Assembly (NCBI RefSeq): GCF_008795985.1
Contig: NZ_VMHP01000001.1
Location: forward strand, 186,001 to 250,000
Origin: Marinobacter halotolerans
Lineage (GTDB): Bacteria; Pseudomonadota; Gammaproteobacteria; Pseudomonadales; Oleiphilaceae
Direction of reading: 5' to 3'
DNA length: 64,000 nt
The stretch's first letter is position 1. The number at the start of each line of letters is the position of its first letter. The notes under the pieces are model-generated. The model was not told the origin of the DNA and searched no databases. It saw nothing but the letters and a program-made list of their open reading frames with translations. Shown here one piece after another: positions 9,075 through 19,881 of this stretch. A program made the position numbers and the translations under genes.

Positions 9075-10490
9075 CTACGCCTTGATCATGCGCATACGAG
9101 CCTGGACATAAACATTTGTGATCTCTTTTCTGAACAGAACCATGCTCGCAATGCCCAGCAGTAACCAGACGATCCAGATGACAGCCCCCAACTCGGGCCC
9201 GATAACCGCGGTCAGGATCGCCACTCCAACCATCATTGAAAGACAGATATACATCTTCGTTCTCGGAAACCCTCTCCAGATAAACGCCGAAGCCTCCGTA
9301 TTCAAAACAAACAGAAGTGAAAAGGACAGAGTATTTGAAATTACAGCACCTGTCGCACCAAATCGGGGAGTTAAAAGCCAGCAAAGCAAGACATTTGCTA
9401 CAAGGGCGATGACAGCAGTACCCAGAGATAAGGAATTCTTTCTCCGTAAACCTATGCCCACACTGGTCACAATCGATAGTGTGTACAAAAGAGGCTGTAC
9501 CATGGCGCAGACGATGAGATATTTTACCTGCAGATAATCTTCAGGAAGCAGATAATCCACCAGCCACGACAGACAACCGGTTACGGCCGCAAACAGGCAT
9601 ATGGCCGCAAGCACAGACTGAGCGACATAACCCACGCGGCTCATATCAACATTACTGGAATCCCACTTGAAAACCAGCGGGGCCCATATGATGGAAAATA
9701 TCGATTGAACCAGGACCGCTGCAGCAGAAAATCGCAGGGCGACAGAATAGGTTGCCAACTCCGAAAACGTCGACAGGGTTCTAAGAGAAAATATGGTAAC
9801 GGCGCTTATTGCCTGAAATGCCAGGCCAGCCACCACCAGCGGCAGGCCATAGCGGAACAATCGCCTCAGAAGAGCGCTGTCCAGCGAAGCCTTAAGACTC
9901 TCTTTCAACTCTCTGCGTGTATTCCAGCCAAAAACGAGCAGAACGACAACCATCGAGAACACTGACGCAGAAAAAAGATGAATTAACGTTTTTTTAAATG
10001 GTAACGCGATAAAAGCCAATACAATCGCAAGCAGAACGAGCTTGGGTATTATCTGGCTCATCGAGAATGCCAGCCCCCTTTCCTGCATTCTCAGAATCAA
10101 AGATAGAAAACGCGAAAAATAATTGAGAACAACAGCGCCGACAGTCAGAAAAATCACAACATCGCTTTCAATACCAAACAGGAATTCGGAAATGAGTTCA
10201 CTGAATGACATGACGCCTGCGGATAGAATCAACAGCAACCAGAAACCGGGAAGCACACTGTTTTTGAAGAGGCGGGCCTTGTCATCCTCCAGGTGATACT
10301 CTCGGGTATAGGCCTGATCGAGGCCAAAAACGGAAACGACCAACACCAGAGACAACACCGTCTGGAAAACACCAAACCTTCCAACGTCCTCAGGAGAGAA
10401 AGCCCAGGTGATCAGTGGCGTGGTTGCAAGGCCCAGAATGGCAGCGCCGATTGGCCCAATCGCAAATCCGATAATATCTTTAATATTCAA
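9075..10490 (-). CDS. wzx: Wzx-type O-unit flippase
   Basis: Integral membrane protein of 471 residues with roughly 12-14 hydrophobic helices spread over its length. The start (MNIKDIIGFAIGPIGAAILGLATTPLITWAFSP) and the early region FQTVLSLVLVVSVFGLDQAYTREY are typical of the polysaccharide-transporter branch of the MOP/MATE superfamily. Expected role: translocating the undecaprenyl-linked repeat unit from the cytoplasmic to the periplasmic face of the inner membrane. It is the only flippase candidate in the locus. It sits 58 bases upstream of the RmlD-like gene and 34 bases downstream of a GT2 gene. Substrate specificity is not predictable. Confidence 0.87.
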   Translation of the reverse strand: MNIKDIIGFAIGPIGAAILGLATTPLITWAFSPEDVGRFGVFQTVLSLVLVVSVFGLDQAYTREYHLEDDKARLFKNSVLPGFWLLLILSAGVMSFSELISEFLFGIESDVVIFLTVGAVVLNYFSRFLSLILRMQERGLAFSMSQIIPKLVLLAIVLAFIALPFKKTLIHLFSASVFSMVVVLLVFGWNTRRELKESLKASLDSALLRRLFRYGLPLVVAGLAFQAISAVTIFSLRTLSTFSELATYSVALRFSAAAVLVQSIFSIIWAPLVFKWDSSNVDMSRVGYVAQSVLAAICLFAAVTGCLSWLVDYLLPEDYLQVKYLIVCAMVQPLLYTLSIVTSVGIGLRRKNSLSLGTAVIALVANVLLCWLLTPRFGATGAVISNTLSFSLLFVLNTEASAFIWRGFPRTKMYICLSMMVGVAILTAVIGPELGAVIWIVWLLLGIASMVLFRKEITNVYVQARMRMIKA

Positions 10491-10524
10491 AAGAGTTGAT
10501 CACCTGTTATGTTCGGCAGATTTC

Positions 10525-11460
10525 TCAAACTAGCCGTTTCAATGACCGGTAGACCAAAACCGCTGCACCATATGAATAGCCTGACACAAAACAAGCCGTA
10601 ATCCGCGGAGCGTCCAAAACTTTCAGCACAGCAACAGACCTTCCCAGACATCTGGCCGCCAGGCTGAAATAGCCCTTTTTCGCAAACACTTTTCCTATTT
10701 CCGCAAAAGCAACAGGCTCTGATTTTCCAAAAAACGCCATTACCTCAGCAGGCTCTATTTCATCAATCCATTGCTTTCTCATCGTGATATTCTCTGAGAC
10801 GCGCCAAGGGATACGCGTGCCTAACTGCTCGCTATGCACTCGCCCCGTCACAAGACTTTCCGGTACGTGGACCGCAGTGTATGTCCCACCCAGCCTGAAC
10901 CACATGTCGTAGTCCTGAGTGGCTTTTAACTGTGGATTAAATACACCACAAGCACGGAAGGCCTCCGCCGGGATCAGCATGGTACAACCGTGAATATCGC
11001 TGTTCACCAACAGACGACACCGAAACCCCAGCGGATTCGTTCCCTCCAGCTTTACCCTTTGATCTACATTCGTATCGACGTTAAAAAGACTGTAATCACT
11101 ATAGACGACATGCCTGGATGATTGGTCAAGATTACGCAAGACCTCGACCTGCCTGGCGACCTTATCGGGTGAATACAGGTCGTCGTGGCTTAGCCAGGAA
11201 AGATAATCACCGCTCATCTTCTCAATGGCCATATTGAGTGCGGTTGAGACCCCCCCATTTTCCTTGCTGAAGTATTGAATAGAATCGCCATAACTCCTGG
11301 CGATACTCTCGGTTTTACCCTCGTCGTCAGAACCATCATTGATAACCAGTACTTCGAGATTATCGTAGGTCTGACCGAGCGCAGACTCGATGGCCTCTGC
11401 CAGAAAATTGGCCCCGTTATATACCGGTATGACAATCGACACCTTTGGATTAAATTCCAT
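10525..11460 (-). CDS. GT2 family glycosyltransferase
   Basis: GT-A fold family 2 glycosyltransferase of 311 residues. The N-terminus has VSIVIPVYNGANFLAEAIESALGQTY and VINDGSDDE; the metal-binding DxD-equivalent is in LSHDDLYSP, and the acceptor-side acidic motif appears as TQDYDMWFRL near residue 180. Cytoplasmic, probably membrane-associated through its C-terminal part. It lies in the polysaccharide operon just downstream of the FnlC-like epimerase gene and is the only GT2 enzyme among seven transferases. Donor and acceptor unknown. Confidence 0.88.
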   Translation of the reverse strand: MEFNPKVSIVIPVYNGANFLAEAIESALGQTYDNLEVLVINDGSDDEGKTESIARSYGDSIQYFSKENGGVSTALNMAIEKMSGDYLSWLSHDDLYSPDKVARQVEVLRNLDQSSRHVVYSDYSLFNVDTNVDQRVKLEGTNPLGFRCRLLVNSDIHGCTMLIPAEAFRACGVFNPQLKATQDYDMWFRLGGTYTAVHVPESLVTGRVHSEQLGTRIPWRVSENITMRKQWIDEIEPAEVMAFFGKSEPVAFAEIGKVFAKKGYFSLAARCLGRSVAVLKVLDAPRITACFVSGYSYGAAVLVYRSLKRLV

Positions 11461-11478
11461 AAAATTCGGCCACCTGAA

Positions 11479-12606
11479 TCAACACTTGCGCCATACTGTA
11501 CGGTTGACGTAATCCGTATAGCTCAAGACCACCCGCACAACCTGTTTAGAAACAGCACCACCCTCGTAATCGCTCACCAATCGAAAAGCCCTTTCTGACG
11601 GATCATGCTGGCTGGTAACCACTTTCACCGCATCAAGAATCGAGCCTTTACTCAAACCGCTCATAATCAGCGTGCCTTCATCCATTCCTTCCGGCCGCTC
11701 GTGAGTGTTGCGTATCGTTATCGCTGGCAGATTAAGTAAAGAGGCTTCCTCCGTGATGGTGCCACTGTCCGACAACACACAGAACGCCCCCATCTGTAAC
11801 CGCAGATAATCAAGAAAGCCAAAAGGTTTAACAAATCGAATCAATGAATGGGTCAGGTCAACGCCGAGGGCATCCAGGCGTTGCCTGGTCCTGGGGTGCG
11901 TGGACACAATTACCGGCAATTGGTACTTGTCGGCAAGTGCTCTAAGTGACTCGATCAGCTCCTTCAAGTTATCCTGAGAGTCAACATTCTCCTCCCTGTG
12001 AGCGCTTACGATAAAAAATCTTCCAGCCTCAAGGCCACTTCGCTCCAACACGTCCGATTGCTGAATCTTGGGCATGTAGTAATTGAGAACTTCGTGCATG
12101 TGGGAGCCGGTTTTCAGAATTGTTTCAGGACGAATTCCCTCAGCAATCAGATATCGGCGGGCATGCTCTGTCAAAACCATATTGATATCACTCAAATGGT
12201 CTAAGACTTTTCGGTTCAGCTCCTCGGGCACCCGCTCATCAAAGCACCGGTTGCCAGCCTCCATATGGAAAACAGGTATTTTCCTGCGTTTCGCCGCGAT
12301 CACGGCCATACAGGAATTGGTGTCACCATATAGCAACAGCGCATCCGGCTTTTCAGCTGCAAAAACTTCATCCGCCTTTGCAATCACCTCTGCAATGGTT
12401 TTGGCAGCAGTATCGCCGGCAGCCCCCAGAAAGTAATCCGGTTTGCGGATCTCCAGGTCGTCAAAAAATACCTGGTTCAGTTCAAAATCATAATTTTGCC
12501 CCGAATGTACCAGGATATGGTTAACCTGTTTATCCAGTTCGGCGATCACGCGGCTCATTTTGATCAGTTCAGGGCGTGTGCCAACCAGCGTCATAACCTT
12601 AAGCAT
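11479..12606 (-). CDS. UDP-sugar 2-epimerase, FnlC/WbjD/WbvD-like
   Basis: Non-hydrolysing 2-epimerase homologue of 375 residues. The ATG at 12606 is preferred because AAGGAG lies 7 bases upstream and MLKVMTLVGTRPELIKMSRVI is the family N-terminus; longer frames would start at 12639. Features: SGQNYDFELNQVFFDDLEI, YGDTNSCM, HMEAGNRCFDERVPEE, SAHREEN and DSGTITEEASLL. The HMEAGNRCFDERVPEE stretch distinguishes the FnlC/WbjD group (last enzyme of UDP-L-FucNAc/L-QuiNAc synthesis) from WecB and WbpI. Its start overlaps the end of the FnlA-like gene by eight bases, which supports coupled translation. Confidence 0.89.
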   Translation of the reverse strand: MLKVMTLVGTRPELIKMSRVIAELDKQVNHILVHSGQNYDFELNQVFFDDLEIRKPDYFLGAAGDTAAKTIAEVIAKADEVFAAEKPDALLLYGDTNSCMAVIAAKRRKIPVFHMEAGNRCFDERVPEELNRKVLDHLSDINMVLTEHARRYLIAEGIRPETILKTGSHMHEVLNYYMPKIQQSDVLERSGLEAGRFFIVSAHREENVDSQDNLKELIESLRALADKYQLPVIVSTHPRTRQRLDALGVDLTHSLIRFVKPFGFLDYLRLQMGAFCVLSDSGTITEEASLLNLPAITIRNTHERPEGMDEGTLIMSGLSKGSILDAVKVVTSQHDPSERAFRLVSDYEGGAVSKQVVRVVLSYTDYVNRTVWRKC

Positions 12607-13609
12607 GGAGTTGCTCCTTAACATACTCCAGCTTACCAACCAGGCTTTTTACCTCAGGAACGGTCAGACGAGTTGTGTTATGAGATGTATAATCTTCCGA
12701 CTGGGATATTTTTTCCTCGCCCTCCACAAAATACTTCCGGTAGTTCAAATCACGGTTATCGGCCAGGATCCGGTAATATCGCCCCATATCCTCTGATTTT
12801 GCCATTTCCTCTCTGGAAATGAGCGACTCATAAAGCTTCTCACCATGCCTGGTGCCAATGATCTTGATGGCATTGTCTGCACCAAACAGCTCTTTCAGTG
12901 CCTGCGCAAGGTCCTGAACTGTCGACGCCGGCGCTTTCTGTACAAAAATATCCCCCTGCGCCGCGTTCTCAAACGCATGCAAAACCAGATCCAGCGAATC
13001 TTCCAGCGACATCAGAAACCGGGTCATACCGGGATCTGTTACAGTTAAAGGCTCATCGTTCTTGATCTGCTTCAGGAACAAAGGAATAACGGACCCCCTC
13101 GACGCCATAACATTCCCGTATCTGGTGGCACACAGAACCGGCCCGCCCTCAGGCACAAGGCGTGACTTAGCCACCATCAGCTTCTCGGCCATGGCTTTGG
13201 AAATACCCATCGCATTGATCGGGTAAACCGCCTTGTCGGTACTCAAAACGACAACCCGCTTTACATTGCTTTCAATGGCCGCATTGAGGACATTCTCAGT
13301 GCCAAGAACGTTAGTCCTCACAGCTTCCATTGGGTGGAACTCACAGGAGGGCACCTGTTTGAGAGCGGCTGCGTGGAAAACGTAATCAACACCTACCATC
13401 GCCTGTTTAATGCTGTCATGTGACCTTACGTCACCAATGTAAAACTTGACCTTGTCGTTTGATAAGGCAAGCCTCATGTCCTCTTGTTTTTTTTCGTCCC
13501 GACTGAAAATTCGTATTTCACGGATATTCGTATCCAGAAACCGTTTAAGCACTGTCTGACCGAATGATCCCGTGCCGCCAGTGATCATAAGAACTTTATC
13601 TTCAAACAT
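12599..13609 (-). CDS. UDP-GlcNAc 4,6-dehydratase/5-epimerase, FnlA/WbjB-like
   Basis: SDR enzyme of 336 residues that begins synthesis of UDP-2-acetamido-2,6-dideoxy-L-hexoses from UDP-GlcNAc. MFEDKVLMITGGTGSFGQTVL carries the dinucleotide-binding motif; STDKAVYPINAMGISKAMAEKLM holds the Met-x3-Lys form of the catalytic site seen in FnlA, FlaA1 and PseB relatives; RYGNVMASRGSVIPLF is also diagnostic. The ATG at 13609 is used, although a GTG three codons upstream (13618) is possible. It works with the neighbouring FnlC-like gene and the RmlD-like gene further downstream. Confidence 0.9.
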   Translation of the reverse strand: MFEDKVLMITGGTGSFGQTVLKRFLDTNIREIRIFSRDEKKQEDMRLALSNDKVKFYIGDVRSHDSIKQAMVGVDYVFHAAALKQVPSCEFHPMEAVRTNVLGTENVLNAAIESNVKRVVVLSTDKAVYPINAMGISKAMAEKLMVAKSRLVPEGGPVLCATRYGNVMASRGSVIPLFLKQIKNDEPLTVTDPGMTRFLMSLEDSLDLVLHAFENAAQGDIFVQKAPASTVQDLAQALKELFGADNAIKIIGTRHGEKLYESLISREEMAKSEDMGRYYRILADNRDLNYRKYFVEGEEKISQSEDYTSHNTTRLTVPEVKSLVGKLEYVKEQLHA

Positions 13610-13631
13610 TATAGACACCAGGTTAAAGCGC

Positions 13632-14825
13632 TTACGCGCTCTCGAGTTTATCTTGAAAGGAGTTTATCGCCTGACTGTATTTATCAGTAAGCTGCCGCGC
13701 CACGGCAGCACCAGAAAACCGGACATGTGCGCGGGTAGCAATCGTGCCAGAATCGAACGCATCAATGGTCTCCGACATTTGCAGCATGGCAGCAGCCAGT
13801 GCGCCGGGATCTTTAACGGGCACCAGCAGTCCGTCTCCCCGTTCAAGGATACATTCCGGCCCACCGCATCGGGTTGCGATCACGGGTAATCCTGCCATCA
13901 AGGCTTCTGCAGCGACCACACCGAACGTCTCGTAGTGACTGGAAATCACCATCACATCAGCCTGTTCGAGTAGTGCGGGGACCTTCTCTGGCTGGATCAT
14001 TCCTAAAAAGCGCACGCTCCCGGAAATGCCAAGCTCACCCGCCTGCTTTTCAAGCGCTGCACGGGAAGGTCCATCACCTGCAAGCCAAAGCTCCGCACCA
14101 GGATTGCTCCGGGCAACGTCCTGAAAGGCTTCTACCAGATCGGACTGGCCCTTGTTTTCTGTCATCAGGGCAAGATTAAGAAAAATGGTCGAGCTTTTCT
14201 TTTCGCTGCGGCTTTTGCGAGTATTGAAGCGATCTGAAACGACGTTAGGTACCCAATGCCATTGCCCTTGACTGAGAGGAAAACACTCACCGAGTACATC
14301 ACCCAGCGCCGGGCTCACCGCGATCAGCGGGCACGCGCCTGCAAACCCCTTTTGCGCCAGATCTAATTGCCAATGGGCGTAACGGTTTCGCGCAAACCCA
14401 CTGCTGTGCTCCGTCAGCACCACCGGGATACCATGCTCCCGCCCCAGGACTACGGCTACTGCCCCGCCAAAAATCACACAATGGGCATGCAAAACATCCG
14501 GTTTACCGTGCTGATCAATGTAGCGCTTCAACAACTGGCGCGCGGCACGCCTGAACAGCCAGTAATTGCCGTAAGGCACGCGTGGCAATGCCGCAAGCAG
14601 GCTTTTCCGGTACGTTGGAATGCCTGCATCCAATTCGTAGGATGGTGTTGATTGTGCCAACGGTTCAGCCTTTCCAAACAACGTTTTCAGAGAGCGGAAT
14701 TTCGGCGCAACCACACCAACCTGGTGGCCGTAATTGGACAGCGCCAAAGCCTGATCGCGGAAAAACACGCCCTGAACGTCTTCAGGGCTAGCGGGATACC
14801 AGGAAGGAAGAAAAAGAATGTGCAT
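13632..14825 (-). CDS. GT4 glycosyltransferase
   Basis: GT-B glycosyltransferase of 397 residues, of the kind often found next to WbpE-like genes. The N-terminus is MHILFLPSWYPASPEDVQGVFF, with HAHCVIFGGAVAVVLGREHGIPVVLTEHS in the acceptor domain. The donor domain shows LALMTENKGQSDLVEAF, LWLAGDGPSRAALE, VRFLGMIQPEKV and SHYETFGVVAAEALMAGLPVIAT, the last holding the GT4 Glu-x7-Glu motif (E of ETFG and E of EALM). It lies six bases after the aminotransferase gene. Likely adds a repeat-unit sugar; which one is unknown. Confidence 0.89.
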   Translation of the reverse strand: MHILFLPSWYPASPEDVQGVFFRDQALALSNYGHQVGVVAPKFRSLKTLFGKAEPLAQSTPSYELDAGIPTYRKSLLAALPRVPYGNYWLFRRAARQLLKRYIDQHGKPDVLHAHCVIFGGAVAVVLGREHGIPVVLTEHSSGFARNRYAHWQLDLAQKGFAGACPLIAVSPALGDVLGECFPLSQGQWHWVPNVVSDRFNTRKSRSEKKSSTIFLNLALMTENKGQSDLVEAFQDVARSNPGAELWLAGDGPSRAALEKQAGELGISGSVRFLGMIQPEKVPALLEQADVMVISSHYETFGVVAAEALMAGLPVIATRCGGPECILERGDGLLVPVKDPGALAAAMLQMSETIDAFDSGTIATRAHVRFSGAAVARQLTDKYSQAINSFQDKLESA

Positions 14826-14831
14826 TTAAGC

Positions 14832-15914
14832 CTAAAGCCCGCGAAGAGCTTCAACAACTCTGGCCAGATCACTTTCAGCAAGATAGGGGTGCATTGGCAA
14901 ACTAATCACGGTTTCCGCCATCTCGTCACCAACTGGCAGATTCACTGAAGCATCCTCAACCGCTGGCTGTTTGTTCAGCGGAATGGGATAGTGCACCGCC
15001 GTCGGAACTCCTGCTTTACTCAGCCTTTCCTGAACCTCATCCCGGTTGCTTACCCGCATCGTATATTGCGCCCAAGCCGAGACATTGTGGGCTGCAACAT
15101 AGGGCGCCGTATCAACACCGGCGTCTTTCAGCAACTGCGCGTAGGTATCAGCGACCCGGTTACGCAACTGAACTTCTTCTTCCAGAATATCCAGTTTGGG
15201 CAGCATAATGGCGGCCTGCAATGTGTCCAGCCGACTGTTCACCCCAACACGGACATGGTGATACCGCCTGTCCTGACCATGGCGGGCGATTTGTCGCAGA
15301 ATAGTGGCCAGCTCGTCATCGTTGGTAAAAATTGCGCCGCCATCCCCGTAACATCCCAGAGGTTTACTGGGAAAGAAGCTAGTGCAGCCGATTGTGCTCA
15401 GATTGCAGGATTTCCTGCCATTGTAGCTGGCACCGAAACTCTGGGCGCCATCTTCAATCACTGTAAGGCCGTGCTTTTGGGCGATGGTGTTGATAGTGTC
15501 GAAGTCGGCGCATTGGCCATAAAGGGAGACCGGAATAATGGCTTTCGTGCGCGGCGTAATGGCGCTCTCGAGCTTTTCCGGGTTCAGATTGTAGGTTTTC
15601 GGGTCTATGTCGACGTAGACAGGCCTGGCGCCCAATACGGCAGGGGTTTCTGCGGTTGCAATGTAGCTGAATCCGGGAACAATCACCTCATCCCCCGGGC
15701 CAACACCAATCGCCATCTGGGCAATCTGTAGCGCATCGGTGCCATTAGCCACGGTAATGCAGTGTCTGGCACCGCAGAAGGTAGCCAGCTTTTCTTCCAG
15801 CTCTGCCACCTCGGGGCCGAGGATATACCTGCCATGGGCAAGTACCTTCTGGATATTGGTATCGATTCTGTCTTTTATTCTGGCCTGCTGGGCCGCCAGA
15901 TCCACAAACTGCAT
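14832..15914 (-). CDS. wbpE: PLP-dependent UDP-sugar 3-aminotransferase, WbpE-like
   Basis: DegT/DnrJ/EryC1-type aminotransferase of 360 residues. MQFVDLAAQQARIKDRIDTNI starts the protein. EDGAQSFGASYNGRKSCN contains the PLP ring-stacking region, and FFPSKPLGCYGDGGA (near residue 182) contains the Schiff-base lysine. In the WbpA-B-E-D-I pathway this enzyme aminates the 3-keto product of WbpB to give UDP-GlcNAc(3NH2)A. The adjacent WbpB- and WbpD-like genes make that role very likely. Cytoplasmic, PLP-dependent, about the usual family length (359 residues in Pseudomonas). Confidence 0.92.
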   Translation of the reverse strand: MQFVDLAAQQARIKDRIDTNIQKVLAHGRYILGPEVAELEEKLATFCGARHCITVANGTDALQIAQMAIGVGPGDEVIVPGFSYIATAETPAVLGARPVYVDIDPKTYNLNPEKLESAITPRTKAIIPVSLYGQCADFDTINTIAQKHGLTVIEDGAQSFGASYNGRKSCNLSTIGCTSFFPSKPLGCYGDGGAIFTNDDELATILRQIARHGQDRRYHHVRVGVNSRLDTLQAAIMLPKLDILEEEVQLRNRVADTYAQLLKDAGVDTAPYVAAHNVSAWAQYTMRVSNRDEVQERLSKAGVPTAVHYPIPLNKQPAVEDASVNLPVGDEMAETVISLPMHPYLAESDLARVVEALRGL

Positions 15915-15944
15915 ACAGGTTTTACCTTTCTGAATTACATTAAA

Positions 15945-16520
15945 TCAGGCACGCGACAATTCGCCGTCAATCAACAGGTACCTGGCCCCGGTATGTGCAC
16001 AGACTGCCTCGCCCTTACCCTTAAGTGGCAGATCCAGTTGCTCACCGAACTCGCTCATCCAGCCAATCTGCCGCGCAGGAACACCAACCATAAGAGCGTA
16101 AGCGGGTACATCCTTATTCACCACCGCACCAGCACCAATAAAGGAGAATTCGCCGACAGTCACACCGCAAACGATCGTGCAGTTGGCACCCAGCGTAGCA
16201 CCGCGTTTAACCAGCGTATCCCGGTACTCATCTTTACGTTCAATCAGTGACCTGGGGTTATAGACATTGGTAAACACCATGCTGGGGCCACAGAACACAC
16301 CCTCTTCCAGATGCACATTATCGTATACCGAAACGTTGTTCTGAATCTTGCAGTTGTCGCCCACGGTCACCCGGTTCCCGACAAAAACACCCTGCCCCAT
16401 CGAAACGTTCTTGCCTATCCGGGCGCCACTGCAAACGTGAACAAAGTGCCACACCCGGGACCCTTCGCCAATCTGGGCTCCGTCATCTACAATGGCACTG
16501 GGATGAATAGTTACCGGCAT
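15945..16520 (-). CDS. wbpD: UDP-sugar N-acetyltransferase, WbpD-like
   Basis: Left-handed beta-helix acetyltransferase of 191 residues, with hexapeptide-type repeats such as [37 protein letters not shown] and [23 protein letters not shown]. The ATG at 16520 has AAGG seven bases upstream and begins two bases after the WbpB-like stop; a TTG at 16526 is the alternative. Expected reaction: acetyl-CoA-dependent acetylation of the 3-amino group of UDP-GlcNAc(3NH2)A to give UDP-GlcNAc3NAcA, the substrate of the WbpI-like epimerase. The order wbpB-wbpD-wbpE is kept with short gaps. Confidence 0.91.
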   Translation of the reverse strand: MPVTIHPSAIVDDGAQIGEGSRVWHFVHVCSGARIGKNVSMGQGVFVGNRVTVGDNCKIQNNVSVYDNVHLEEGVFCGPSMVFTNVYNPRSLIERKDEYRDTLVKRGATLGANCTIVCGVTVGEFSFIGAGAVVNKDVPAYALMVGVPARQIGWMSEFGEQLDLPLKGKGEAVCAHTGARYLLIDGELSRA

Positions 16521-16522
16521 AA

Positions 16523-18552
<2,030 letters not shown>

Positions 18553-18673
18553 GTTTATCGCCGCTTCAAGTCTAAATTTTGAAATTCATGAAAATAACCA
18601 AATTGCATATCGTTCCAAAGTCAAGCTGAAGGCTCCAACTCTCTGTCTACCATACAAAGTCACACCCAATCAC

Positions 18674-19774
18674 TCACTGCGACGGTTCACTTTGAGCCGC
18701 ATTGACATAAGCCTCGATCACCAGCCTCTCATCAAACTTCTCCACTGCAAGCTGTCGAGACTGATGACCCATCCGTTGAACTTCGACATCGGAAAGTGCC
18801 AAAACCTTTTCCATCACATGAACCAGAGAAGTGACAGACCTCGGTAAAACAAAAAACCCATTCTTACCCTCCAAAACTGTAGTCCGACAGCCTGGACGGT
18901 CAGTTGTAATCAAAACTTTTCCTGCTGCCGCCCCCTCCAACAGAAAGCGCGGAACACCCTCTGGATAATAAGTGGGCAAAACTACGCAATCTACCTCCGA
19001 AATAGTCACTGGCATATCATTTATTTGGCCCAAAAAACGAACAACTCTTTTATCTACATACTCCTTAATTTCCGAATCCTTTATTGATCTATCAGACCGA
19101 TCTGGCACCCCCGCGAGCCAAAACTCAACCGGACTGTCGGTCTTAGAAATCACTTGCTCAGCCGCCGAAAGATACTCAAGAACTCCTTTTTCCCGTATCA
19201 GCCGGCATGCCAACAAAAACCTGAAAGGAGTGGACTCATAATTGTTAGAAGGCCTAAACAGAGATAGATTTACCCCAGATCCCGGAAGAAGGAGATGGGG
19301 CACTTTGTCCAATAACCCGCGTTTCTCAAATAGGTCAAGATCAACTTCATTTTGAAAAAAAATTGATCTTGCTCTTTTATATGCCAGATCGACAGTAACG
19401 CGATATAAAAAGCCCTTCCAACCGCGTATCTGGCTGGCGCTCCCAGTCCCTGATACATTCGGGATGCAGCGAATGCGAAGTAAAATACAAGCGAGAAGCC
19501 CGTATAGGTTAGTTTTAGGATTAAAGGAAAAAACCAAATCAGGGCATATATCCTTTAAAATAGTATGTATAGAAAGCAAGGACCGCAGTTCTGAAAATAT
19601 ATCCGTGCCAGAACCGTCTAGCTTGAACGTCTCCAAAATTATTGGCAGATCTCTAAGAAAAGCCTCACCGCTATTTTCAGGACATAAAACAAATACGTCG
19701 TCACCTCGCGCCAAAAACGCGTCAATTGTCGATCGCCGAAAATTATTGATGTACCAGCCGGTGTTCGCAAGCAT
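18674..19774 (-). CDS. GT4 glycosyltransferase with uncertain start
   Basis: GT-B glycosyltransferase of at least 366 residues. It shows IPNVSGTGSASQIRG, LPGSGVNLSLFRP, LLACRLIREKGVLEYLSAAE and PTYYPEGVPRFLLEGAAAGKVLITT (GT4 donor motif with both Glu residues). The ATG at 19774 is the first conventional start, but the open frame continues upstream and reads I-K-I-V before MLANTGWYINNF, which looks like a natural glycosyltransferase N-terminus (KIVMLANTGW). An ATT codon at 19786 with AGGG eight bases upstream may be the real start. Its composition is AT-rich compared with the rest of the operon. Linked sugar unknown. Confidence 0.84.
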   Translation of the reverse strand: MLANTGWYINNFRRSTIDAFLARGDDVFVLCPENSGEAFLRDLPIILETFKLDGSGTDIFSELRSLLSIHTILKDICPDLVFSFNPKTNLYGLLACILLRIRCIPNVSGTGSASQIRGWKGFLYRVTVDLAYKRARSIFFQNEVDLDLFEKRGLLDKVPHLLLPGSGVNLSLFRPSNNYESTPFRFLLACRLIREKGVLEYLSAAEQVISKTDSPVEFWLAGVPDRSDRSIKDSEIKEYVDKRVVRFLGQINDMPVTISEVDCVVLPTYYPEGVPRFLLEGAAAGKVLITTDRPGCRTTVLEGKNGFFVLPRSVTSLVHVMEKVLALSDVEVQRMGHQSRQLAVEKFDERLVIEAYVNAAQSEPSQ

Positions 19775-19881
19775 TACTATCTTAATAGATGCAACCCTTA
19801 TTTTAAATAAATGAAAAATTAATAAGTTGGACTAAAATATATTCGATCAAATAAAAGACAAAATAAATTAAACTATAAGAA

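Noticed and set aside
14991..15731. 246-codon plus-strand open frame
   Set aside because: Antisense to the WbpE-like aminotransferase gene, which has full family motifs.
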